From CAYVGO01 sp964450725 (lineage in GTDB: Bacteria; Bacteroidota; Bacteroidia; Bacteroidales; UBA932), in the NCBI GenBank assembly GCA_964450725.1, contig CAYVGO010000007.1, positions 1-64,000 on the forward strand: a stretch of DNA of 64,000 nt. The letters are read 5' to 3'. A model generated the notes under the pieces. The model worked only from the letters and a program-made list of their open reading frames with translations. It searched no databases and was not told where the DNA came from. The position numbers were made by a program, and so were the translations under genes. Every line of letters begins with the position of its first letter. The stretch's first letter is position 1. This document shows positions 1 to 7,992 of the stretch, piece by piece.

Positions 1-3
1 ATA

Positions 4-2940
4 TTATCTTTTTATCTCCACTTTTTCAAATCCTTCAATCATATCCCCTTCTTTAATATCATTAAATCCTTCAATGTTTAATCCGCATTCAAATCCGCTG
101 GTTACCTCCTTCACATCATCTTTAAAGCGCTTTAGCGAGCCTAAACTTCCGGTATAAATCACAATCCCATCTCTCAATAATCTTATAGTGGTATTTCGTG
201 TAACTTTTCCGTCTCTTACAATACAACCGGCAACAGAACCCACTTTGTTAATTTTGAAAACTTGTAAAATTTCGATAACTCCAACAATTTCTTCTTTAAA
301 TTCAGGAGCGTGCATACCTGTAATTGCATCTTTAATTTCATTGATGGCATCATAGATTACCGAATAAGTTCTGATGTCAATACCTTCATTCTCAGCCAAT
401 CGCCTTGTGGCTACCGAGGGTCTTACCTGGAATCCTACAATAATTGCATTGGAGGCTACGGCAAGTTGTACGTCTGATTCTGAAATGGCTCCCACCGCTT
501 TATGAATTACATTGACTTGTACTTGTTGTGTTGACAATTTCAATAAAGCATCGGTCAAAGCCTCTACAGAACCGTCAACATCCCCTTTTACAATAATATT
601 CAATTCCTTGAAGTTGCCAATGGCAATACGTCGTCCAATTTCATCTAAAGTGATATGCTTTTTGGTATGTAAGCCCTGCATTCTTATCAATTGAGAACGT
701 TTGGTTGCAATCTCACGTGCAGTTTTTTCATCATCCATCACATTAAAGTTTTCTCCTGCTGTAGGTGCACCGTTTAGTCCTAAAATTTGTACGGGAGTAG
801 AAGGTCCGGCGGCTGTAATTTTGTTACCGCGCTCGTTAAACATAGCCTTTATTTTTCCCATATAGTGACCCGAAAGCAGTATATCTCCAACTCTTAATGT
901 ACCTGTCTGTACCAATATTGTTGCAACATAACCCCTGCCTTTGTCTAATGAAGATTCGATGATTGTACCTTGAGCTTTACGTTTGGGATTGGCTTTCAAG
1001 TCTAACAAATCTGCTTCCAAAAGTATTTTTTCGAGTAATTTATCAATATTTACCCCTTTTTTTGCTGCAATTTCTTGTACTTGGTATTTTCCACCCCAAT
1101 CTTCAACCAAATAATTCATGGTGGCTAATTGTTCCTTAATTTTATTGGGGTCTGCACCTTCTTTATCAATTTTGTTGATGGCAAAAATCATAGGAACTCC
1201 TGCAGCTACCGCATGGTTGATAGCCTCTACGGTTTGTGGCATGATACTGTCATCGGCAGCAATAACAATCACGGCTACATCGGTGGCTTTTGCTCCTCTG
1301 GCACGCATTGCGGTAAATGCCTCATGACCGGGTGTATCTAAAAATGTAATTTTTCTGCCGTCAGGTAAATCAACGTGGTAAGCTCCGATATGTTGTGTTA
1401 TACCTCCGGCTTCTCCTGCAATAACATTGGCATTACGTACACTATCCAACAGTGACGTTTTTCCATGGTCAACGTGTCCCATTACTGTTACAATCGGAGG
1501 TCTGGGCAATAAATCTTCCGGAGCATCTTCTTCTTCCTGCGTTAAAACATTTTGAGTATCGGCACTTACAAAAGTGGCTTCGTAACCAAAGTTTTCAGCA
1601 ATAATAGTGATAGCTTCAGCATCTAAGCGTTGATTGATAGAAACCATTAACCCTAAGTTCATACAGGCGTCAATAATTTCATTAATGGGTACGGAAAGCA
1701 TTTTGGATAAATCATTGGCCGTAACAAATTCTGTAAACTCTACTGTTTTGTTTTCCAGTGCCAATTTTGCTCCCTCTTCCATTTCCAAACGGATATTCTC
1801 TCTCTTTTCTCGTCTGTTTTTTGAACTTTTGGATTTATTTCCCTTCTCCATCAATCGGGCTAAGGTATCTTTGATTTGGCTGTCTATCTCTTTTTCAGAG
1901 ATTTCTTGCTTCACAAAATGATGTCCCTTTTTCTCCTCACGCTTTTTAGGATGTCGCTTACCTTCTTTTTTCTCCTCCTCTTCTCCTTCTTTTTTAGAAA
2001 CAGGATGATGAATTCTTTTTCGTTTTTTCTTATGTGAGTCAGCGTCTTCTTGTTTACGGTGTTCTTCTTTGGGTGCAGCAGGAGTAACCTTCTTTTTAGT
2101 CAATAAATCGGTATCTATTTTTCCTAAGATATTTAAACCCGGGAGTTTTTCGACGGTTGTCTCATAAAAATTACCGTCACTTGAGGTTGGAGATTCTGTG
2201 ATTTTAGGTTCTACAGGTTCCTTATTTTCTAAGACAACATCCTCTTTAACTTCGGGCGGTTTGGGAGATGTAACTTGTGGAGCAATTTTATTTTTATTGC
2301 GTTTTTCGTGAGATTTTACCGGAAGTTCTATTTTCCCTTGTACACTCAATCCGGGTAATTTTTCTACTGTAGTTTCATAGAAGTTTTTGTTTGAAGGCTG
2401 TTCAACAACATCGTCTGATTTTGGTTTTTCTGTATCAGCCTCTTCTGTAACGTTACTTTTAGAAATAGTTTCTACAACAGGTTTTACATCCTCAGGTTCT
2501 TCGATTTCTTTAACTTGAGGAGGGGTAGTATTTTCTACAGGTTTTATGTCTGGCTGAGGTTCAACTTGCTTTTTCTGACTCTTTTTTTCAACCGGCAAAT
2601 TAATTTTTCCAAGTATTTTCGGACCTACATTTTGTACTGTTGCTGTTACCGTTTTTATTTCCTCGGGCTCAGGCGGTTGTATGTTTTCTTTCGGTACAAC
2701 AACTTCTACCTCTTTTTTCTCTCGTTGTTGTATTTCGGATAAAGTGGGTAATGGTGGTTCTTTCTCTTCTTTCCCAAACTCTTTCAGCAGCAAAGCATAA
2801 GCATCTTCGTCAATTTTTACATTCGGGTCATTTTCTACCACAACGCCGTTTTTACGTAAAAATTCAACGATATGAGTCAATCCAACATTGGTTTCTTTCA
2901 CCACTTTGTTGAGTCTAATAATAGCCGGCTTATCTGACAT
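4..2940 (-). CDS. infB: Translation initiation factor IF-2
   Basis: IF-2 is the GTPase that brings initiator fMet-tRNA to the 30S subunit and promotes 70S joining. The 978-residue protein has an IF2_N helical domain at about residues 1-55, then a long Lys/Glu/Pro-rich linker to about 390, a second IF2_N-like helical segment, and a GTPase domain with G1 GHVDHGKT (about residues 485-492), G3 DTPGHE and G4 NKID. Beta-barrel domains and the conserved C-terminal tRNA-binding region follow. The linker repeats a GKI motif three times (LGKINL, QGKIEL, LGKIDT), two copies preceded by FYETTVEKLPGL. The TAA stop lies at 4-6, so the gene is complete. It follows nusA by 52 bp in the conserved rimP-nusA-infB order. 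Confidence 0.98.
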   Translation of the reverse strand: MSDKPAIIRLNKVVKETNVGLTHIVEFLRKNGVVVENDPNVKIDEDAYALLLKEFGKEEKEPPLPTLSEIQQREKKEVEVVVPKENIQPPEPEEIKTVTATVQNVGPKILGKINLPVEKKSQKKQVEPQPDIKPVENTTPPQVKEIEEPEDVKPVVETISKSNVTEEADTEKPKSDDVVEQPSNKNFYETTVEKLPGLSVQGKIELPVKSHEKRNKNKIAPQVTSPKPPEVKEDVVLENKEPVEPKITESPTSSDGNFYETTVEKLPGLNILGKIDTDLLTKKKVTPAAPKEEHRKQEDADSHKKKRKRIHHPVSKKEGEEEEKKEGKRHPKKREEKKGHHFVKQEISEKEIDSQIKDTLARLMEKGNKSKSSKNRREKRENIRLEMEEGAKLALENKTVEFTEFVTANDLSKMLSVPINEIIDACMNLGLMVSINQRLDAEAITIIAENFGYEATFVSADTQNVLTQEEEDAPEDLLPRPPIVTVMGHVDHGKTSLLDSVRNANVIAGEAGGITQHIGAYHVDLPDGRKITFLDTPGHEAFTAMRARGAKATDVAVIVIAADDSIMPQTVEAINHAVAAGVPMIFAINKIDKEGADPNKIKEQLATMNYLVEDWGGKYQVQEIAAKKGVNIDKLLEKILLEADLLDLKANPKRKAQGTIIESSLDKGRGYVATILVQTGTLRVGDILLSGHYMGKIKAMFNERGNKITAAGPSTPVQILGLNGAPTAGENFNVMDDEKTAREIATKRSQLIRMQGLHTKKHITLDEIGRRIAIGNFKELNIIVKGDVDGSVEALTDALLKLSTQQVQVNVIHKAVGAISESDVQLAVASNAIIVGFQVRPSVATRRLAENEGIDIRTYSVIYDAINEIKDAITGMHAPEFKEEIVGVIEILQVFKINKVGSVAGCIVRDGKVTRNTTIRLLRDGIVIYTGSLGSLKRFKDDVKEVTSGFECGLNIEGFNDIKEGDMIEGFEKVEIKR

Positions 2941-2992
2941 TTTATATACCTATTTAAAACAACAATCAAGAAATAATAATTATGTAGAGGGT

Positions 2993-4234
2993 TTATTCCT
3001 CTTCAAATTCGGATTTGAGAATACTTACAACCTCTTCAATAACCTCTCTGCCAAATCCAGTTTTCTGCACTAATTCATCAATACTTAAACTTAAAACACT
3101 TTTTGCTGTCTCTAATCCTAACTCTTGGAATTTATCAATGATTTCATCATCAATTTCATCAATGAATTCTTCTAAGTCAACATCTTCTTCAATGTCTTCG
3201 TTTTCGGCATAGACTTCAATTTCATAACCCACCAATTGTGAGGCTAATTTTATATTTAATCCGTTTTTACCAATCGCTAATTTACGCTCATCTGCATGTA
3301 CAAAAACAAAAATCTTTTGCTCTTCTTCAACAATGTTTACACGCAATACTTTTGCCGGATTTAATGCTCGCTGAACAAATAACTGTAAATTACTTGTCCA
3401 GTTGACCACATCAATATTTTCATTACGTAATTCACGTACAATGCCATGTATTCTTGAACCTCTCATTCCGACACATGCTCCAACCGGATCAACGCGTTCG
3501 TCATAAGATTCCACGGCAACTTTTGCTCGTTCTCCCGGAGCACGTACAATTTTTTTAATGGTAATTAATCCATCAAAAATTTCCGGTACTTCTAATTCAA
3601 ATAAACGTTCCAAAAACAATGGAGAGGTACGTGAAAGTATAATTTTGGGAATACTGTTGATCCAATCAACACTTAATACTACCGCCCGTATTGCGTCACC
3701 TTTTTTCATGAAATCTGTAGGAATTTGCTCAGATTTTGGCAATATTAATTCATTTTGCTCATCATCTAAAATCAAAGTTTCTTTTTTCCAGTTTTGGTAA
3801 ACTTCTCCTACCACAATTTGTCCTACTCTTTCTTTGTATTTTTGGTATAGTGCCAATTTTTCCAAGTCTAAGATGCGACTTGCCAAATTTTGTCGTAACG
3901 AAAGTACAGACCGGCGACCAAAGGTTTTAAATTCAATTTTATCAGTTACTTCTTCTCCAACTTCATAGGTATCATCAATCAACTTTGCAGAGGATAACGA
4001 TATTTGCGTATTTTCATTTTCTAAATCGGCATCTTCAACAATCGTTCGATTACGCCAAATCTCCAAATCTCCTTTGTCAATATTTACAATGACATCAAAA
4101 TCGGCATCGGCACCATATTGTTTTAATAATTGTGATTTAAAAACCTCCTCCAACACATTCTTCATTGTGTTGATGTCGATGTTTTTTAAGTTTTTAAATT
4201 CGGAAAATGTTTCTATCAGATTAAAATTTTCCAT
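2993..4234 (-). CDS. nusA: Transcription termination/antitermination factor NusA
   Basis: NusA binds RNA polymerase and nascent RNA and modulates pausing, termination and antitermination. The 413-residue protein shows the NusA N-terminal domain (residues 1 to about 125), an S1-like segment (about 130-200, KERVGQIVVGEVYQNW), and KH domains with the diagnostic VDPVGACVGMRGSRI and ERKLAIGKNGLNIKLAS motifs. The very acidic C-terminal tail keeps helix-hairpin-like helices (DELVQKTGFGREVIEEVV) rather than the long repeats of E. coli NusA. It sits 42 bp after rimP and before infB, the usual operon. In E. coli the equivalent operon is autoregulated by NusA; whether that holds here is unknown. Confidence 0.97.
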   Translation of the reverse strand: MENFNLIETFSEFKNLKNIDINTMKNVLEEVFKSQLLKQYGADADFDVIVNIDKGDLEIWRNRTIVEDADLENENTQISLSSAKLIDDTYEVGEEVTDKIEFKTFGRRSVLSLRQNLASRILDLEKLALYQKYKERVGQIVVGEVYQNWKKETLILDDEQNELILPKSEQIPTDFMKKGDAIRAVVLSVDWINSIPKIILSRTSPLFLERLFELEVPEIFDGLITIKKIVRAPGERAKVAVESYDERVDPVGACVGMRGSRIHGIVRELRNENIDVVNWTSNLQLFVQRALNPAKVLRVNIVEEEQKIFVFVHADERKLAIGKNGLNIKLASQLVGYEIEVYAENEDIEEDVDLEEFIDEIDDEIIDKFQELGLETAKSVLSLSIDELVQKTGFGREVIEEVVSILKSEFEEE

Positions 4235-4276
4235 GTAATTTTAAATGTTAAAAGTTTAAGAGTTAAAAAGTAAGTT

Positions 4277-4756
4277 CTAAATATGTTCTTTAATCCATAC
4301 AGCGTCAGTAAACAATAATGTTTCTGTCTCCTTGACAAGGATAGGGCGTTTTTTCCCTTCAACTTTTTGTTTAGTATCGTAACTGATGGTGATTGTTCCG
4401 TCATTATTTGCAGATTCTAAAATCGCCACAATTTTACTTCCTTTCTTTGGTAAAAATTCAATGGCTTTTCCTTGTAACTTTAGCAGTTGACGAATGTCTG
4501 TTAGCGGTTGTCCGATTCCGGAAGAAGAGATTGTTAATTCAATATCTACATTAGGGTTGAACTCTAATAATTGCTCTTGAATTTTACGGCTGAAATCAAC
4601 ACAATCATCAATGGTAATGCTACGGTTGATGTGGTCAACTTTTACAGTGAAACAATCTGCTCCCTGTACATCAATACCCACCAAAAAAAAGTCTGTTTGG
4701 TAAAGTAACTTAATAACGATGTCTTGTAATATTTGTTTACTGATTCCGTGATTCAT
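4277..4756 (-). CDS. rimP: Ribosome maturation factor RimP
   Basis: RimP assists 30S subunit maturation. I chose the ATG at 4756 (MNHGISKQIL), giving 159 residues, close to the usual family length of about 155. A longer reading to 4810 would run through the leader hairpin and the promoter -7 element, so it is unlikely. The N-terminal alpha/beta domain carries VDCVDFSRKIQ- and LTISSSGIGQPL-type motifs (family pattern VSSPGxDRPL); the C-terminal SH3-like domain contains FLPKKGSKIVAIL. It is the first gene of the rimP-nusA-infB unit and is preceded by a strong promoter and a hairpin with a U-run. Confidence 0.93.
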   Translation of the reverse strand: MNHGISKQILQDIVIKLLYQTDFFLVGIDVQGADCFTVKVDHINRSITIDDCVDFSRKIQEQLLEFNPNVDIELTISSSGIGQPLTDIRQLLKLQGKAIEFLPKKGSKIVAILESANNDGTITISYDTKQKVEGKKRPILVKETETLLFTDAVWIKEHI

Positions 4757-4763
4757 AAGCACT

Positions 4764-4786
4764 AAAAAAGGGACGTTGTCGTCCCT
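4764..4786 (-). promoter_or_regulatory. Leader hairpin with U-tract upstream of rimP
   Basis: Read on the minus strand, AGGGACG-ACAA-CGTCCCT forms a perfect 7-bp stem with a 4-base loop, followed at once by five to six T residues. It ends about 8 bases before the rimP ATG and lies between the predicted transcription start (near 4801) and the gene. It has the form of an intrinsic terminator, so it may act as an attenuator or a protein-binding leader for rimP-nusA-infB. It would also occlude the ribosome-binding region. The function is inferred. Confidence 0.6.
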
Positions 4787-4807
4787 CTTCTCTTCAATTT
4801 TCGGCAA

Positions 4808-4839
4808 CAAAGGTAATTATTATTATTGAAATGACAAAA
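4808..4839 (-). promoter_or_regulatory. Bacteroidetes-type promoter of rimP-nusA-infB
   Basis: On the minus strand, TTTTG (4839-4835), a 19-base spacer and TACCTTTG (4815-4808) match the Bacteroidetes sigma consensus TTTG-N19-21-TAnnTTTG. The predicted start near 4801 gives a leader of about 45 nt that is almost filled by the hairpin at 4770-4786. Confidence 0.65.
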
Positions 4840-4980
4840 TTACGTACTTAGTAATTCGAACGGGTAATCAAGACAGATTATCTTCAATGTTTTATTATTG
4901 CCATGCGCTTACAGAAATACTCCTAATTTATTCTTTTTGTTATGATAGTTGATCTCTCAAGAAACGTTTCAAGGGTTGTT

Positions 4981-5409
4981 TTACGGAGTTACCATTAGAA
5001 TCTGACGAGTATTTTCAGTTTTAACGGTAATTTCAATCTGCACAACATCAACTTCATACTTTAAAATATCTTCTATTTTTTCCGGCCACTCAATGAATAC
5101 AATAGTGTTACTATCAAAATACTCTTCAATGCCAATATCTATAATTTCTTTTACTGTTTCAATTCGATAACAATCCAAATGCGCAATTTTCAATCCCTTC
5201 GGAGTCGAATACTCATTAATAATTGCAAATGTTGGACTTGTTACTGTTTCTATAACACGTAACTGCCGACATATTTCTCTGATGAGCGTAGTTTTCCCAC
5301 TTCCCATTTGACCCGAAAAAGTAAATATCTTGTGCTGTGAGGTGCTTGCGGCAATTTGCTCTGCAACTTGATGTAATGTCTCTAATGAAACGGAAAAAGT
5401 GGTTTGCAT
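4981..5409 (-). CDS. tsaE: tRNA threonylcarbamoyladenosine biosynthesis ATPase TsaE
   Basis: TsaE is the P-loop ATPase that works with TsaB and TsaD in making the universal t6A37 modification of ANN-decoding tRNAs. The 142-residue length matches the family. Walker A is GQMGSGKT at residues 33-40. The family motifs TSPTFAIINEY and HLDCYRI follow, then the Walker-B-like VFIEWPEK. The gene lies downstream of trpB, separated from it by a strong terminator-like hairpin at 5436-5478, so its expression may depend on read-through; I see no clear promoter of its own. Confidence 0.95.
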   Translation of the reverse strand: MQTTFSVSLETLHQVAEQIAASTSQHKIFTFSGQMGSGKTTLIREICRQLRVIETVTSPTFAIINEYSTPKGLKIAHLDCYRIETVKEIIDIGIEEYFDSNTIVFIEWPEKIEDILKYEVDVVQIEITVKTENTRQILMVTP

Positions 5410-5435
5410 ACAATGTCAATATATTTTGGAAATAA

Positions 5436-5478
5436 AAAGGTGAAAGGGTACAGTAGGGTCAAGTACCCTTTCACCTTT
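5436..5478 (-). terminator. Intrinsic terminator between trpB and tsaE
   Basis: A perfect 16-bp inverted repeat (AAAGGTGAAAGGGTAC and its complement, 11-base loop) ends on the minus strand with TTTTTATTT. It starts directly after the trpB stop codon (5482-5484), as expected for termination of the trpB transcript. Confidence 0.8.
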
Positions 5479-5481
5479 ATT

Positions 5482-6843
5482 TTAAACTAATTTTTCCAAT
5501 TGACCAATACTGCGGTCAATTTCTTCCTGTGGTAAAGAGTAATTGGTCAGTTTTCCTGAATAGTATAAATCGTAAGCTCCCATATCAATCATACCGTGTC
5601 CGGAAAGGTTGAACAGAATGGTTTTTTGCCGATTTTCTTCTTTTGCTATTTTTGCTTCTCTAACGGCAGAAGCAATAGCATGTGCAGATTCGGGTGCCGG
5701 AATAATTCCTTCAGAACGAGCAAACAATGTTGCCGCTTCAAAACTTTCTAATTGAGGAATATCCTGTGCTTCAATTAAGTTGTCGCGTCTGAGTTGGCTG
5801 ACAATAGTACCGGCTCCGTGATAACGTAATCCTCCGGCATGGATGTCGGCAGGCTGAAAATCGTGCCCTAAGGTGAACATTGGTAAAAGTGGAGTAAGTC
5901 CTACTTCATCTCCGAAGTCATATTGAAATTGTCCGCGTGTCAGTTTAGGACAAGAGGAAGGTTCTGATGCAATAATCCGTAGGTTTTTTCTTGTACCTGT
6001 CAGTTTATGTCGTAAGAATGGAAATGAAATTCCCGAAAAGTTTGAGCCTCCCCCAAAACATCCGATAACAATATCCGGAAATTCTCCAGCAATTTCCATT
6101 TGTTTTTCTGCTTCCAATCCGATGATTGTTTGGTGTAAAATCACATGATTTAAAACGCTTCCTAAAGTATATTTAGCATTTGGGTGTGCAATCGCAGCTT
6201 CAACTGCTTCCGAAATCGCTGTACCCAAACTGCCGGAAGATTTAGGATTGGCTTGTAATACTTTTCTGCCGGCTGTCGTAGTTTCACTCGGAGAAGCCAA
6301 TACTTCTGCACCCCAAGCATTCATCATTGATTTACGGTAAGGTTTTTGTTCAAAACTTACTTTCACCATATAAACAAGTAACTTTATACCAAATAAACTA
6401 CAGGCAAAACTCATGGCTGTTCCCCACTGACCCGCACCCGTTTCTGTCATCACATGGGTTATACCGTCTAACTTATTGTAGTAAGCTTGAGGAATGGCAG
6501 AGTTTAACTTGTGAGAACCCACAGGACTTACACTTTCATTTTTAAAATAAATATGAGCCGGAGTGTCTAATAATTTTTCTAATCCATAAGCACGTACTAA
6601 AGGCGTAGGTCGATAAATTTTATAGACATTTCTTACTTCTTCGGGAATTTCAATAAATCTTTCCTGCGAAGTTTCCTGCTGAGCAAGTGCAGTTGCAAAG
6701 AGTGGAGTAAAGTCTTCCGTAGTAAGTGGTTTCTTGGTTTGCGGGTGTAATGGGGGTAAGGGTTTATTGCTCATGTCGGCAATAAGATTATACCAGTGTG
6801 TCGGAATTTCTTTTTCTGATAGTAAAATTTTTTTTTGATTCAT
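5482..6843 (-). CDS. trpB: TrpB2-type tryptophan synthase beta subunit
   Basis: This PLP enzyme of the TrpB2 class (COG1350) condenses indole with serine to form tryptophan. I start at the ATG at 6843 (MNQKKILLSEK), giving 453 residues, typical for TrpB2 and longer than TrpB1 (about 400). The upstream in-frame ATG at 6903 lies inside the attenuator hairpin. The PLP lysine is K112 in SPVGSHKLNSA; GAGQWGTA and the glycine-rich GCFGGGSNFSG phosphate loop are intact. No trpA or other trp gene is adjacent. The upstream leader with three consecutive Trp codons and a terminator shows tryptophan-responsive control, which supports a genuine tryptophan-making role, perhaps indole salvage. Confidence 0.95.
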   Translation of the reverse strand: MNQKKILLSEKEIPTHWYNLIADMSNKPLPPLHPQTKKPLTTEDFTPLFATALAQQETSQERFIEIPEEVRNVYKIYRPTPLVRAYGLEKLLDTPAHIYFKNESVSPVGSHKLNSAIPQAYYNKLDGITHVMTETGAGQWGTAMSFACSLFGIKLLVYMVKVSFEQKPYRKSMMNAWGAEVLASPSETTTAGRKVLQANPKSSGSLGTAISEAVEAAIAHPNAKYTLGSVLNHVILHQTIIGLEAEKQMEIAGEFPDIVIGCFGGGSNFSGISFPFLRHKLTGTRKNLRIIASEPSSCPKLTRGQFQYDFGDEVGLTPLLPMFTLGHDFQPADIHAGGLRYHGAGTIVSQLRRDNLIEAQDIPQLESFEAATLFARSEGIIPAPESAHAIASAVREAKIAKEENRQKTILFNLSGHGMIDMGAYDLYYSGKLTNYSLPQEEIDRSIGQLEKLV

Positions 6844-6884
6844 AATAATGACAGTTAAGTAAAAATGTGAATTTGATATAATAT

Positions 6885-6920
6885 AAAAAAGACCTGTACT
6901 CAAAGGTGAATACAGGTCTT
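6885..6920 (-). terminator. Attenuator terminator of the trp leader
   Basis: On the minus strand AAGACCTGTA pairs with TACAGGTCTT (10 bp, 12-base loop, 6920-6889), followed by a T-run. It lies between the leader peptide stop (6956) and the trpB start (6843). It is the terminator expected of a transcription attenuator. I could not identify the competing antiterminator pairing by eye. Confidence 0.8.
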
Positions 6921-6955
6921 AAGTTTATTTTGCTCAATCTATTTTATATTCTATT

Positions 6956-7027
6956 TTACATAATTCCCTTATTCACAATATGCTTTACATTGTGCCACCA
7001 CCAAAATATAGAAGAAATTATTTGCAT
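6956..7027 (-). CDS. Trp leader peptide with three consecutive Trp codons
   Basis: This 23-codon ORF begins at ATG 7027 and ends with TAA at 6956-6958. The peptide starts MQIISSIFWWWH, with TGG-TGG-TGG at codons 9-11. Right after the Trp codons, CACAAT...ATTGTG (6994-6974) can form a second hairpin. Promoter, Trp-rich leader ORF, hairpin and terminator together match the attenuation layout described for the Bacteroid-trp RNA upstream of trp genes in Bacteroidetes. It controls the downstream trpB. Confidence 0.85.
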   Translation of the reverse strand: MQIISSIFWWWHNVKHIVNKGIM

Positions 7028-7047
7028 TGAATATTGTAAATAGGTTG

Positions 7048-7078
7048 CAAAGGTACAATATTTTTTGAATATCCAAAA
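7048..7078 (-). promoter_or_regulatory. Promoter of the trp leader and trpB
   Basis: On the minus strand, TTTTG (7078-7074), an 18-base spacer and TACCTTTG (7055-7048) fit the Bacteroidetes consensus. The predicted start near 7042 is about 15 bases before the leader-peptide ATG. Confidence 0.65.
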
Positions 7079-7186
7079 TCTCCACAGATATTTTGAATTA
7101 TGGAAAAGTTTCAAAAAATATTTTCAACTTTAAATTCAACACAGACAGTATGGAAAAAGAATTGCCATAAATAAAGAAACAAAAAA

Positions 7187-7216
7187 TTGCATTGTAAAAC
7201 TTTAATGTTAATTTTG
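7187..7216 (+). promoter_or_regulatory. Promoter of the FadR-type regulator
   Basis: TTG (7187-7189), 19 bases, TAATTTTG (7209-7216) fits the Bacteroidetes consensus and supports the start codon at 7249 rather than the upstream ATG at 7216, which is the last base of the -7 element. Confidence 0.6.
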
Positions 7217-7248
7217 TGATTTCTCTTTTAATCATAAAATTCAAGTAC

Positions 7249-7992
7249 ATGTCAAACAAACCTTCAGTAGCAAAGAAAAAAGATATTGAGAAAACCCAAT
7301 CCACCACTTTGGTACAGCAAACTCAACAGCAGATTTTAGAATATATTGTCAAAAATAACTATTTACCTAATTCTATTTTACCCAAAGAAAACGAATTGGT
7401 AGAAATTTTAGGCGTAAGTCGTGTTGTTGTTCGAGAAGCTTTAAGCAGTTTGAGGGCACTTGGTTTTTTAGAAACTAAAAAGAAAAAAGGAACGGTATTG
7501 GTTGTTCCTCAAATTTTCGGAACGCTGAAAAGTATCGTTCTTTCGGGGTGTTTAGACGGTGATACGATTCAAGATTTATACGAACTTCGATTAATGCTTG
7601 AAATAGGAATGGCAGATTATCTTTTCAAAAGAAAAAATACAACTATTATTGCCGAATTACAGTCCATAACAGAGCAAGAAGAAACGTGTGAAAGTTCAGA
7701 TGAACTGCGATTACTGGATATTAAATTCCACAGTTTACTCTATAAAATGTCAGATAATAAAAGTTTATTAGACTTTCAATATTTACTCAATAAATTATTT
7801 TCTATTTATGCTCCGCGTAATCAAGACTGGAAAAAATATGAAATGATTACTCATCGAACGTTGGTAGAAATTCTGAAAACCGGAAATCCGGATGTTTTTA
7901 GGTCTGCAATGCGTATTCATCTTGAGCGTCAATTTTTTAATCAGGAAAAATATCTTAAATCTTTTGATAATGTTTATGGAAAAAAATCGTAA
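7249..7992 (+). CDS. GntR-family (FadR subfamily) transcriptional regulator
   Basis: The protein has 247 residues from ATG 7249. A winged-helix GntR domain covers about residues 20-90 (GVSRVVVREALSSLRALGFLETKKKKGTVL). An all-helical FCD ligand-binding domain follows, with the spaced histidines typical of its metal site (DIKFHSLL, THRTLVEIL, RIHLERQ). FadR-type regulators usually bind sugar acids, carboxylates or fatty acyl compounds; the ligand here is not evident. Its 3' end overlaps the start of the downstream DUF2264 gene by 17 bp, so the two are translationally linked and this regulator probably controls that gene. Confidence 0.9.
   Translation: MSNKPSVAKKKDIEKTQSTTLVQQTQQQILEYIVKNNYLPNSILPKENELVEILGVSRVVVREALSSLRALGFLETKKKKGTVLVVPQIFGTLKSIVLSGCLDGDTIQDLYELRLMLEIGMADYLFKRKNTTIIAELQSITEQEETCESSDELRLLDIKFHSLLYKMSDNKSLLDFQYLLNKLFSIYAPRNQDWKKYEMITHRTLVEILKTGNPDVFRSAMRIHLERQFFNQEKYLKSFDNVYGKKS

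Noticed and set aside
4216..4404. A 62-codon frame in the rimP-nusA junction.
   Set aside because: It overlaps the rimP coding end in another frame and extends into nusA; no domain.
7098..7307. Minus-strand frame of 69 codons between the trp leader and the FadR-type gene.
   Set aside because: It covers the promoter and the start of the FadR-type gene on the opposite strand and has no recognisable domain.
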